Below, in pieces: positions 30,611 through 42,500 of a stretch of 64,000 nucleotides of DNA. Each line of letters starts with the position of its first letter. Within the stretch, counting starts at the first letter, position 1. A program made the position numbers and the translations under genes. The notes under the pieces are model-generated. The model ran no database searches. It was not told the DNA's origin and worked only from the letters and a program-made list of their open reading frames with translations. The stretch is from the NCBI GenBank assembly GCA_011800805.1, contig MPNW01000008.1, positions 123,406 to 187,405 on the forward strand, read 5' to 3'. Source of the stretch: Hirudo medicinalis (lineage: Eukaryota; Annelida; Clitellata; Hirudinida; Hirudinidae).

Positions 30611-30906
30611 TAAATACGAGCTTGATCACTTTTGATTTCTATTCTTATACTGAATTCCGCACGACAAATTACTCCGCTTTGGTAGCCAAATAATTTTAAA
30701 TTTACTGGGAGTTAAAATTGGTCCTAATCAATGAAGAATGTAACAATCACTTATCTGAATGATTTAGAATCTGTGTGGACACAATAAATTGGGCTTAATT
30801 AGATTTAATGAAAACCACTTTATTAAAATTAAAACATCTTAAATCAGAATAAATGGCCATTAAAGTTATTTTCACAATTGCCTAATTTGGTGAATTACTC
30901 TCAGAT

Positions 30907-31959
30907 TCAATCGTTTGGGGCATTGTATTTGACTCGCTCACTTGGCCAAAGCCTGACAACGAATCCGCCATAGACAACTTCTTCATTACCCTTGAGTCTG
31001 ATTTCGGGCGGAAGAGCAAATGTCGCTGCACATGCGAAAATAGTGTCCGTCCCGTGTGGATAGACATACTTTATGGGTAGCCCAGTTTCTTCATCAATTT
31101 CTCCTGGTTTGCAATCAGACTTTTCAGAAGCCTTGTTGAAATCAGTGGATAAATCTGGGTTTATGCCATACTTTCTCAAAAGATCATCAAAGGAAATTTC
31201 TTTGGGATCAGTTCTTCCATGAACATTTTCAGCTGTAGACGTTTCGCCAAGCTCAAAAGAAAGTTTTGTCAAGAGAGGATGCGATTGTTTTCCTGTTTCT
31301 GTGGTGGATAACACTGCAGATTCCTTTGTGGCAAAGTTGATTAAATACAGACCTTGCTTCTTTTTGGATTTCACCACATGGAGAATTTCACCAAATTTAG
31401 AAAAAATTTCTTTTATCTCTTCTTCGCTATAAGCAGGCTCAATGCCTTTCTTGTTGGTCTTCCAAGAAACTTTGATGCTGTATCCATCACTGCCACTAGG
31501 TACAGAACAAAATCTCTTTGCTTGCTTTTCCCTTTCCAATTCCTCTTCACGCAATTTCCGCCTTCCTTCCTCACGCATCCATTGAATCAGAGATTCTTTC
31601 TCTCTTCTCTGTCGTTCTTCTTGCTCTTTTTTTTCCAGATATTCCTTGTTCTTCTGCTCGCTTTTTTTCTTGAAATGTTGGGTCTTGGCATCCATCTCAC
31701 GTAGCCTCTTCTCGTTCCTCTCCATGGCCCTTAGTTTTTGGTCATACTCTCCTTTTTTGGTTATGTTGGTAAGGGTCTCACAAACTTTTTGCAGTTTTTG
31801 AAAATTCTCGGCGGCATCCTTTTTACCTGGATTTTTGTCCGGATGAAGTTTGAGAGCCAATTTCTTGTAAGCTTTTTTTACTTCTGCCTCAGTGGCATAT
31901 TTTTGAAGGCCTAGGTAGCCGTAAAGTTCTATGCCAGAAATGTTAATGGATGATGTCAT
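30907..31959 (-). CDS. DNAJC17: DnaJ homologue subfamily C member 17-like, intronless
   Basis: Nuclear J-domain protein linked to splicing in human and yeast (Cwf23). One uninterrupted exon of 350 aa, starting at the ATG at 31959. The J domain occupies about residues 10-75 with HPD at 39-41 (KLHPDKNPGK). A Lys/Glu-rich helix follows (about 80-165), then an RRM-like domain (about 175-245: SIKVSWKTNKKG, EIFSKFGEILHVV, GLYLINFATKESA). This order is diagnostic. The last 80-90 residues (DEETGLPIKYVYP, FACAATFALPPE, VRLWPSERVKYN) are not part of the vertebrate protein as I know it. Being the only intronless multi-domain gene here, it may be a retrocopy that became fixed. Confidence 0.88.
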   Translation of the reverse strand: MTSSINISGIELYGYLGLQKYATEAEVKKAYKKLALKLHPDKNPGKKDAAENFQKLQKVCETLTNITKKGEYDQKLRAMERNEKRLREMDAKTQHFKKKSEQKNKEYLEKKEQEERQRREKESLIQWMREEGRRKLREEELEREKQAKRFCSVPSGSDGYSIKVSWKTNKKGIEPAYSEEEIKEIFSKFGEILHVVKSKKKQGLYLINFATKESAVLSTTETGKQSHPLLTKLSFELGETSTAENVHGRTDPKEISFDDLLRKYGINPDLSTDFNKASEKSDCKPGEIDEETGLPIKYVYPHGTDTIFACAATFALPPEIRLKGNEEVVYGGFVVRLWPSERVKYNAPND

Positions 31960-33877
31960 TTTTAACAAATTTCCAGACTGCTTATTAAAATAGATCACCA
32001 AGATCGTTTTTTAAAAATTCTTTCGGGTACTAAATTTGGTCCCTATTGTAAATACGCCCTGCACATTTCTAGTCTCAAAAGATACTGAAGATGAAATTTT
32101 ATTTAATTAGTTTGTATTATATTTAATTTGTATTAATTTTACTATCTAAATAACTCAGCGCTGCCCTGCATAATTAAAAATAATCTAGGAAATTATTAAA
32201 TTCAAGCAATAAAAAAAATTAAACCCGATAGTTTAATATTTACCGCGCCGGATTTACCCAGTTGGAGGCCCACAAGATCCTACACCAATCCTGTTGCCCC
32301 TCTGACAAGCAAAAAAAGGTTTCTTTGGTTGATGGAGGCCACCTGTGCAGTGGCACATCCGGACCCGGCGAACCATGCCTAAATCCCGCATATCCACTTG
32401 CACGCACTTGCTACAGTACATTATCATCATGACCTATATCGGATAACGATAATAACGATTCAGAGTTTAATTAGAGTGGCGTTTGTTCAAACAGAACTTC
32501 AAGACCACTTAATGTAGAGGGAAGAGGAAAGTTTTTAGGGCGGAGTAAAACTCAACTGGATCGGTGTTTGTAATCGAAGGGGGGAGTCTATTCCAGATCT
32601 GCGAGCCAACAACGTCTATAGACTTGCCATTCGGTATCGCATGTCGGGCAGATGATTTGAAGATGGAGCCCCTGGTTGCTGATCTGAGCCCGCACCAGGA
32701 ATATGTGCGGTGCGGGTGAAAGTCAGGTATGACGGTGCTTGACTTAGGAGAGACTTGAAAACGAGTGAAAAGATTTTGTACTCAATTATTTGGCGAAAAT
32801 GTGGAGATCATGAAGAAGAGGAGTGATCACGTTTTCTTTTGCTGTTTATGGTTGTAGCGGCAGCGTTGATGACACGCTAAAGATGCTCGAGGCGGCAGGT
32901 AGGTAAACCGACCAGAGTTGAATTGGCTAACGTCCGAATAATCAAGTTAATGTATAAATAGGTTGCACAGATACATATTTGACGTACCCAAAATTCATTT
33001 ATAAGATTTACTTGTAACTAAATTTCTCGTTTAGCTAATGGTAGCAAATAGACGGAAGCGCGTTAGGTAATTGGCGGTTCCAAGCTTATTTACTCAGCGC
33101 AACACAATTTTCTTGAGTTCTTATTGACCATAAATAATATGAACAATGGCACTGGTTTAACTACCAATATTAATCCACAAAACTTTGGTCATTCATAGTT
33201 CATAAACTATGAATCCCATACTTTCGTTGATATCAAATATAGAAATAAATAAATCAAAGAAATCATAGTGAAAACGAGGTTAGAATAAAAATATCGAAAC
33301 TCAATGTTTGTGCCAAGGCCAAAATTTTAGGACATAACTATTCCTGTCATGGTCAAAACTTAATAATGTGCATTTGTGGTTCCAAGGTACTTTCTACTTA
33401 GAGCAACTTTTAGCACCTAAATTGATTTTAACTCAAAGCATATAAACCTATCCTGCAAAATGCTGGATAGTCTTTCAAAAACAGTCAAGATATGAGTTAA
33501 GTCAAATATTAATAATAAATGAGCACGAACTACCAATATGAGATTTTCTGGTGCTGCATCCCATTTGAGAGAGCTTAATTAGGTTGTCCATGTGTTGGTG
33601 CGGTGGGAGCAAAAAATAGCAGCAAGATAAAGCATGAAATACTTCTGAATAACACCTTCTGAAAGAATTCTAAGTGAATGAGATACAAAAACATAAACGT
33701 ACCTAGAATTGCTTTTTTGCCAATTTTTTCTAAGATGCCAAATTTACGAAGTTCACAAAGTTATGCATTTGAAAAGGATTTTAAAGGATTTGAAACTGGG
33801 AAAGTGGTGCACTGACATGATATGCATAACAATATTCAGTATTGTAACCCACAAAATAAACAAGCACCAGGAAATGA
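31960..33877. other. Spacer between DNAJC17-like and COLGALT genes
   Basis: About 1.9 kb. The part at 32240-32900 is less AT-rich and carries a LINE tail; the rest is AT-rich without supported exons. Confidence 0.5.
32510..32760 (-). mobile_element. LINE ORF2 C-terminal fragment
   Basis: Minus-strand translation gives YSWCGLRSATRGSIFKSSA, then GSQIWNRLPPSITNTDPVE, FYSALKTFLF and a stop near 32513. The block xIWNxLPxxI...FxxxLKxxL is the conserved C-terminus of many LINE reverse-transcriptase ORFs. It appears to be a different subfamily from the copies at 11.7, 24 and 41.9 kb, whose tails read differently. Confidence 0.65.
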
Positions 33878-36800
33878 TCAGAGTTCAACTTTTTGTCCAT
33901 CAAGGGATGGAAGCTGGCCCATGTCACCCCTACGACTGGCCTTGTTTGGAATCAATTCATCAAGAGTACTTGATTCCTCAGTATCGGTAAAATAGCCGGG
34001 CTCCCCGGTGTAGAGAGTGGGTTCTATCAGTAGAGGACGTGAGGAGATGGCCACCAAATTGCGAGAGTTGAAATGAATCTTCCAATCATCCCTGTTCACG
34101 ATGAAATGTCAAAATCTAAATCTCATTAGTTGACTACAGAACAGGATCATCATAAATAAGAACACCAAGTACATTGCTTTCATTTTCTTGTGGTATTGGC
34201 AATAACACAAGAAACTATAAACACAGAAACCATCATTAATTGCAATTAAGTTATGATGCATTGATGTTTTGCACCTCATCCCTTGTCTTTGACTTATAAA
34301 TATCTGGAGTCCATCAACATTTTAATTTTTCCCTCCTGAGAATTCTTAAGATGATTAATTTTTCACTCAATGAATTTTCCAGATACCCTCCAATCTTCAA
34401 TGTCATCACTTGTTTCCTGATGCTTTTCAATCTTCAAATCCAATTCACTTTGTATTGGTACCATCTCTACTGTAACAAGTGTTACAAAAGTATTTGGCAT
34501 TTGGGGTGCATTAATCCCCTAGGTATATGGTGATTTAAGGGTTAAATGTTTCCAAATTTCACTAATTTAGCTATTTCGTCTGGAGTGAAAGCTTTTTATT
34601 TGTACACTCATTATTTATAGGTCATCTATAAGTGGTATCATAACTCTCAGGTGTATGTATTAATTTATGTATTACCTGAAGTACTTTTTATCATTGGTTT
34701 AACAACTTAATGTACCAAGCTAACAATTGCCATAATTATCTTGGATACCTTGGATGTCTATCAAACATGATGGGTATGTACTCATCAACTGGAACCATCT
34801 TCTTCAGTGGATCTTCCTGTATAAGTTTCCAGGCACCAGAGTAAGTGAGGGCATAGCCAATGGTCCAGTAGGAGTAGAGGGGCCACACAAGATTATTTGA
34901 GTCACTAACAGGAGGTTCCTCATTTTCATAAAGCTTTTTTCTTCCAATATACCTGAAGTGTTACGTTATATTTGAGAGTCAAACATTGAAGTTTAGGAAA
35001 TCATTACATTATAACTGCTGTAGTGGTGTAATAGTTAGGATAATTATTAATTATTGTAATACAATATTAAGTATCTTATATATATATATATATATATATG
35101 TGCTGTTACCTCTAAAGAATGTTTTATTAAGTTAAACATTCCTCTCCCAAGTTGGCCACTCAAACTTCCTATAGTTTAGTTGTAGACAATAAACGAACAT
35201 AGCAGTAAGGATACAACAATAACCATCATCAATATTACACTTACATGAGATCCCAAGCCAGTTCCATATCTTTAAGTTCTTCCATAAGCACTTTTAACTT
35301 CTCTCTGAAGTAGATATGAAATCTAACATCATCCTCGAAGACGATCACGCGTGACAGCTGCCTGGAGAGGACCTGGTTGGATGATGGATTGCGACATAGT
35401 GGTGGCTTAGCAATTATAGCTACGAGATTATAATTTCACAGGCAATTACAGCTAGGATGTCATCTACATTAATGGTGGTAGTTAGAAAATACAATAATTT
35501 TTGTTAATATTTAATTCCACATACTTCAGCATAAAAAGCTACATTTAATACTTTCTTGTAGGAGCTATGAGTTTTTTTTTAAATGTACAATTACCTATAC
35601 CATCTCTTTTCCTTTTGTTTTGTAATCATAGATTTATCCATCCATCCATCCAACCACCCATCCATCCATCTATCCATTAATGGAAAGCTTTTTATTTGAT
35701 AATGTCCCCTTGATTTTCATTCTGCTAATTTATTCTTGCTAATAAATACTGTTTGGGAAGGTGAAAATTAAATATAAGAAGTGTCCACTGACATCGAGCC
35801 AAATGAAATAGTGACTGAGAAAACAGCCAATTTCTCCGAGGGTCATGGTGCGCCTGAAATGGAATATCGTTTGTATGTCACAAAATTTTGAGACTTAATC
35901 TCTTGATCTTAATTTTGCAAAACAATGTCAAAGATAGAAATAAAGTAAATATTGCATAAATAGCAGCATTGTGCTATTTGAGTAATCAGTATTTATTATC
36001 TTTTTAAAAATCGCTTGGCTGAAAGTCAGTGTTTCCAATCTTAACCTTAAATGTTCTGATAACACAATAAAGGATCGAAGCAGCTGTCCACTTACGTCCC
36101 GTGGAAAGGGTCGGCGTATGAAGACGCGACTTTGACATTGAGAGATTTGAGATACGATTGGTTCAGGAGCCTGTCGAACAAATGTTTAGGAGATTATAAA
36201 GTGGGATAAATGGTGAATTAAAATAAGATAAATTATACATTAAGTAAGGTTTAATTATACTTAAATATTAAATTAAGTTAAATATACATAGACTTACTTG
36301 CCATCAACTGCATCAACAATAGTAGCATTTATGCCTAACTCCCTGAAGCAAGCCACCATTTTAGCCCTCCTTTCCGGTCTACGAACCAAGTTTATCATGT
36401 AGATCTGTCATAATATTTCGTTTGACATGAACAATCACATAAGATGTAACAAATATAAATAGGTCATTTTTTATAAATTGTTTAAATGATTTGTACTATC
36501 CTTTTGTTATCTATTTCATCTGACCTCATCAAATCCAAGTTTATCTGGAGTCCTTGTTGACAGGTGAACGTAGGGAAGTTTTTCGAGCGGAATATCAAAA
36601 ACTGCAAGATGTATTGATAATTTGGTAACTTAATACATTAATCAACCACAAGTGATAAAGAGCTCTTTGGCCGTCATAATTTCCCAATCTTCATCATTAC
36701 ATTGCATACGAATGTTCATTGCATCACCACTACTCACCAATGCACTCCATCTTCATGTGAACAAATTGTTCTCTTTCTTGATCTAGAGTGTGCTGGGATT

Positions 36801-38957
36801 CCATGGGCAAAAGCATTAATCCATAGTCGTGCTCATTGCTTATAAACATTGGAACATTTTCTCCCTTGGCGTTGTAAGCAAATATTATGATGTCGTCTAT
36901 CGGACCTCTGTAATCCATGGGAGGAGGATCGTAAGCCAGGCCCTTGGTCAGCGGGTTGCGGATTTCTACGAGGAATGTCGAGTGGACCACGGGCACTTGG
37001 AAAACTCCTAGTTTTTCTCGGTTCCTGACTTCTGCATAATCTTGGGACCTTCTGTAGTAGCCCTAAAAGTTTTGTAATATAATTTCACAGCTGCTGTTTA
37101 AGAGTAAAATGACTAAATCAAACTATGACTAAAAGTGACTTCAAAATCATTCGGTTGACACAAAGCGATTCCTTTTATTTATAAACTTTTCATCATCAAA
37201 GGTAGGCAAAATAAGATGTGAACACTCACGTCTTCCCCCATGGCTCCCCAAAAATTAGAGTAATGTTCAGAGGCTGTTACGTTGAGTAGTGGTGCAATGA
37301 CAGGCCTGAGTTGAAAAAGATTTCATCAACTCCTTGCTTCAATCCTCATTATTTGCTAATTATAAAGCAACATCAAATATCTATTATCAAATGTATATTA
37401 ATTCTTAATGATCCACCTTATAATTATGTTAATATCTATTAATTATTGCATTAAATAACAATAAATTAATTTGTTTAAAAGTCTACAAATTTCCCATTAC
37501 TTCATCAGAATTATGATATAACCATGTAGTTTATAGATTGTTAGTGTTATCATACTCACTTGCCATGACCAATGAGGATCTTGAGTGTTTGATTATTCAA
37601 CAAGAAGTTGTCACAATCAATGAACTAGGGAATCAAAAATGAAAAGATATAGTCATACCAAGGGAGAATACCAAAGCAAAGTTAATATTAAAATTAATTT
37701 AATTAACAGAATTTATATTAACAAACTTCTAAGGTTTTAGATGTAGTTATTTTTAGGCAAATGTATGTACTTTCATAAAGAGCCAATTTTTGAACAAACT
37801 GAGCTGACATTTAATTGAGCTAATATTCAAAAATAATCACTTGACATAAATGTTTATCTGGTTTTACTATGTAGTTCTGTAAGTGCAGGTTCCCTACATA
37901 AATAATTTGAATTTGAAACTCTCTTTATGAGCTTGTCATCTTCATTGTCATCTTGGTTGGGCCTTTTTCAATTTAACTAAGTACAATAGACTTGTAAATA
38001 AAATGGCTAACAAGTGCCTGCTGTCTAATACACCTCATGTTGACTAAGAAGACAAGTAACTAAGCCTAATAACATTTCTTAAAGAAATAGATTAGTAACA
38101 TTCAAAATAACAACAAAATCTATGAAAAATCTTTTACCAGCAAGTAGTCTGCCCAGCTATTTCGAGCATTGTTTAGAGCGTCTTGTCTCAGTCTCAAGAT
38201 ATTTTTGACTCTCTTTTTTGACCAATCAAAAGGACCTTCTGCATCTGAGTAACCTAATAGGAGAAGGGTATTCCAAATAAAACCAAACTTAACATAAAGA
38301 GCTTTAATAATATGGAGCTTAGGTTGTCTTTTTTATGTCAAAATATCTTTGAGTCTAAATGTAATTTAAAATATTTTGATCCATTGAAAATATGTTTAAC
38401 AAAAACTCATGAAAATTAATTTAACTCATATTAAACATCAGAACACATATTTAAAGATGTTATATAATATTCTAACTTGTCTCTGAATTGTCATCAGAGA
38501 ATTCAACTGAGCTGTACTTATTATAAACCTGTCCTAGCCACTCCCTCACAATGGATACTGATTTGTCAACATTATGGTCACTTCTGATCCTAGAAGACAG
38601 AGGTGTGCAAGAGTTTGCATTAAGAATATTTTATTCTTAAATAAATTTAGTCACATATTAATTTATCATTTTAATACAAATTAATTTTGCTTACATGTAA
38701 GTATTAAGTGCAGATATCACAACTTACCAGAGTTTAATTCGTTCCTTGGGATAATCCAATTTCTCTAAATGGTTGAGAAAATAGGGCAAAGTGTGCGCTT
38801 TGTTCCTAACAAGAATTGCAACCATGACGCTCGGAGCAATGCTGGTAGAAGGCCAAATGTTCTCAACATGGCCTATCTCTTCACATTTAAGATAAACTGG
38901 CAAGGAAACAATTGCAAATAATAAAACAATGATCAGAGGAGTATGCATTGAAGTCAT
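33878..38957 (-). CDS. COLGALT1: Procollagen galactosyltransferase (GT25 family)
   Basis: ER-lumen enzyme that adds galactose to hydroxylysine of collagen. Exons on minus, 5' to 3': 38957-38728, 38589-38477, 38253-38138, 37624-37560, 37305-37230, 37062-36738, 36601-36525, 36404-36298, 36170-36096, 35853-35793, 35372-35245, 34952-34749, 34091-33878; sum 597 codons (596 aa; human 622). Signal peptide MTSMHTPLIIVLLFAIVSLP. First glycosyltransferase half: SVMVAILVRNKAHTLPYFL, DHNVDKS, FIDCDNF (DxD), FQVPVVHSTFL. GT25 half: DKLGFDEIYMINLVRRPERR, VDAVDGK, GEIGCFLSHYFIW, IVFEDDVRF, YIGRKK, YSYWTIGYAL, VPVDEYIPIMFDRHP. The C-terminus KVEL is a KDEL-like ER-retrieval signal. The orthologue could equally be called COLGALT2; one gene predating the vertebrate split is likely. 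Confidence 0.95.
35078..35099. repeat. (TA)n microsatellite in a COLGALT intron
   Basis: Eleven TA dinucleotides in the intron between exons 34749-34952 and 35245-35372. Confidence 0.9.
35636..35677. repeat. (ATCC)n imperfect tetranucleotide repeat in a COLGALT intron
   Basis: About ten units of ATCC with a few substitutions, between exons 35245-35372 and 35793-35853. Confidence 0.9.
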
Positions 38958-39503
38958 TGCTAGCTTTAAAGAAGATTCTTTGTTCTGTAATCCTTTCGAA
39001 TCTCTAATTGATGATAGTTAATAAGAACATCGAATCATTTGCCTAATTGCTACGTGGAAGTTCTGCTATGGCATGGGAGATGCTAACTTTGTCGGTGCCT
39101 GTCGAACTCAACGTTCAACTTCATCAGCAATGAGCAATTTGGGAAGACGGAGCTAAAATAATTAAAATACATCAAAAAACAATGCAATGCTAGTTAACGC
39201 ATAACATTAAGCTGAAGTAGTGTTCATTTTTCTATAATATATTTTGTCCAACGCAAAAACACATGTATGTTGTATTGAATATACTAGTAGTACCAAATAT
39301 ATGTGTAACCATTGATTTATAGCAACAAAATATTCATGATTATATAAATTAAGCGCTTTTTATGCAGCCTTTGCGCCTATGTTTTTGTTTGAAATTTGAA
39401 ACTTTGTTCTGGGGCCGTGTTAGCGATCAGGTGAAATCTAATTAAGCGTTAAAAAGTTATGACAAATTCATATTGGCGTTAAAGTTGCCTATAAACGGTT
39501 AAA
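38958..39503. promoter_or_regulatory. Shared divergent promoter region of COLGALT and the CM1 gene
   Basis: The start codons of the two genes lie 546 bp apart, head to head. No TATA consensus is assigned. Position alone supports promoter function; possible shared control is an inference. Confidence 0.45.
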
Positions 39504-42500
39504 ATGTCCGATAAGAAGAACGATTCTAGCGATTTCTCTTTGGATGCGTCTGATGCTGATGCCAATCAGAGGTCTATTAATTTTTGCTACGATCATCGTT
39601 ATCATTTGTTAAAATATGAGTACTCGAGGTAATATAATGATATAAATGATGTAATATTATTACATTACATGTAACTCTTACATATCGATGTCAAGTTTTA
39701 CTTTAATTAGCTTCGAATGAGTTTCTAATTTGTTGCATTTGACATGACCTCTTCTAGATCAAATTCCATTGAGATGTCGGATCCAGCAACTCAATTCCAT
39801 GTCCGTGGAAATATGGGTATTGTGATTTGTTATTGGTTAAAAACACTTGTTAAGGACCAATATATTGTTGTAAAGATTGTCAAGTGCAATCACAAATGAC
39901 TTTTTTGACTTTATTTTTTGTTGTTGTCTGCTGAAATATTGTATTTAATAAGTTACTTAACTATAAGTGCAGTGGTGGTCTGATGATTTTAATGCTTGAT
40001 GCAGCAATGTGTGATTAAACTAATGTTTCTTCTAATTGAATGCTTAAGAAGGCTCCGGTAGTGGCCAAACTACCCCTGTCAGAGCTAGAACAATGAAGGA
40101 GTATGATCAGGTGGGTTAATAAACACATGCTTAGTAGGGTTAAGTATATGATGAAAATTTTAGGAGCTAAAATAATGTTAGTATATTTTAGAATTTGTGA
40201 GTAAATTTATAATTCATTTACATTGTGATTGTAAAACCATAAGTCACATCTTGGATGTTGATATTATTATTTAGAATGCAGTTGAGAATACTTAGTTAGA
40301 CATAAGAATTAAGGCCTATCAGTCGTTCGACGAGAAGATGTAACGTAACGTTTTTACATAATTGTCAATCTGATTGAATGTCTTCATTTCAAAAGGAGAT
40401 TTGCAATCCATGATGCTTGTTGCAATCTACTTCGTTCGTTCATGCCGATATAATATTATTAATACATTATTTTAATTTTTATCTTGCAATTATATTTAAT
40501 GACGTGATTTCCTAAACTCGAATGAGCAGCAGGTAACCAGCCTGCAAAAGGAGAACTTCAACTTGAAGTTGAGAATTTATTTTCTGGAGGAGAATGCCAG
40601 GAAGAGATTTGGGGATTCCAAGGATGATGTTTATCAACTGGTGAACTGATGAAGCATTTTATTCTGAATTTAATTAGCAGCGAAAGTGGAAAATAATTAT
40701 CGTTGTTATTTCTATTCTTGTAGAACATTGAACTGAAAGTAGAAGTCGAGAGTCTAAGAAAAGAACTTCAAGACAAAGATGTTCTTTTGAAGAAGGCTTC
40801 GTCAGTTGCTCGATGAATTTATTGTTGATATTATTGGCTTTGATATGCTGCAAAAGAAAGACGACATTGCAATAAGATGCTAAGCGTGATTTTTGTTGGA
40901 TCAGGTCAGCTCTGGATAGCCTGTCGACCAATCACGAAGCAGAAGTAAGGGCCGTGCGAGAAAGGCTAGAGTACGGCTGGAAATCGGAGGTCGAGCGCCT
41001 GAGAGAGGAATTAAGTCTTCTTAAAGAGCTTTTCAATAATAAAGAGGAGGTTGGTAATCACTAACAACTTATAGGGGGAAATGAAATGTCACAGTAATAA
41101 TTATAATAACATCAATCCATCAAACAAACTTTTTTTTAGGAGATGGAAAGAGCAAATGAGAGCCTGTTGAAGGCCAACGAAAGAATATCGGAGCTCGTCC
41201 ACATCAAGGAACAGCTAAGTAAAGAGAAGGACAAAGTGATAGAGGATGCTAAAGAGATGTCAAAGCAGAAGCTTGAGTTGGATCTCATAGACTTTAGCCT
41301 GTCAGAGAAGAATTCTTTGATCTTGGAAGAGCAGGTAATAATGGTGATGCTTGTGATTATGGTTATGATGAGGATGATATCATTATTATGTGGCAAGCAT
41401 TGTCAGGCTTAAGAAGTCTTGTTTGTCCATTATCATCTTCATTTTTGTTATTATTCATTTATTGAAATTAAATTATTGTCCCAACAAGATTATAGTGAGG
41501 ATATGTAGCTGATTAGCTGATTGATGAAAGCAAATACAATATATATTGTATCAAAACTCAACAAAATCAACAGATCCAAACATATTTCCCAAAATTAAGC
41601 TGAACACTAAACTCGACCACTCGTCCAACAAAATATTAAAACTTAAAATATTGGATTTGCACATCCGATTGTGGCAAAACGTTCTGATCTATTGCAACTC
41701 CGTTTCAAAAAGTGCCCTGCAGTCCTTTTGAGATAGTCTGGTGGCACATGTCCTATCATGTCCTCAAGTAAGAGCATCTGGCCAGAGAGGGATGGAGTTA
41801 TTCCTCCACCATCCCTGATAACATCTGGCACAACATCATCAAATTGTCTCCTTTTTGCCTTAAGGCTAAAGAAGGGAGGCATAGCTGCTTCAGCCTATCT
41901 TCATGGCTTAATCCCTTGCAGGATGGCAGCAATTTGGCTGCTCTTCTTCATACTTTCTCAATTTCAGTTTTTCAAACAAGCCCCTTCTATAAGGACTTGA
42001 ACAGCATCTTCCAACTGCGATTATACCAGTGATATGCATAAAAAACACCATATATAAGTTTTTCAAACTTTCTTGCTGTGATTCCAGGTGTTGAGTTGAC
42101 TTTCTATGTTCTCATTACTGTGTGCTCTTTCAAGTATAATCAAAATCGATGCTGAAATCAGAGGAGGAGTTGTTTATCGGAACCTCATTAGCAGTGCATT
42201 CGACACCTGACAATTTATTCGTTCATGGTGCTGTCCGTCAACCTTTACATGATGACATTTGTTTGTATTATGTTGTATGTTAGACATTTGTTTATATTAC
42301 ATTGTATGTTAGAATCATAGAAAGTTATTATGTTGTTGTTTCATTCTGGGTTGTCTGCTCAAAGGTTGCTGAATATGAAGATGAATTGGACAAGAAAAAC
42401 AAGTGGGTAGAACGTTTTCTTAAAATTTACACCAGTTAAAAATATGATTTCAGGTTTTGTTTAAAAAGGTCTGTTTTTTATTTGTTTATATTATTACACT

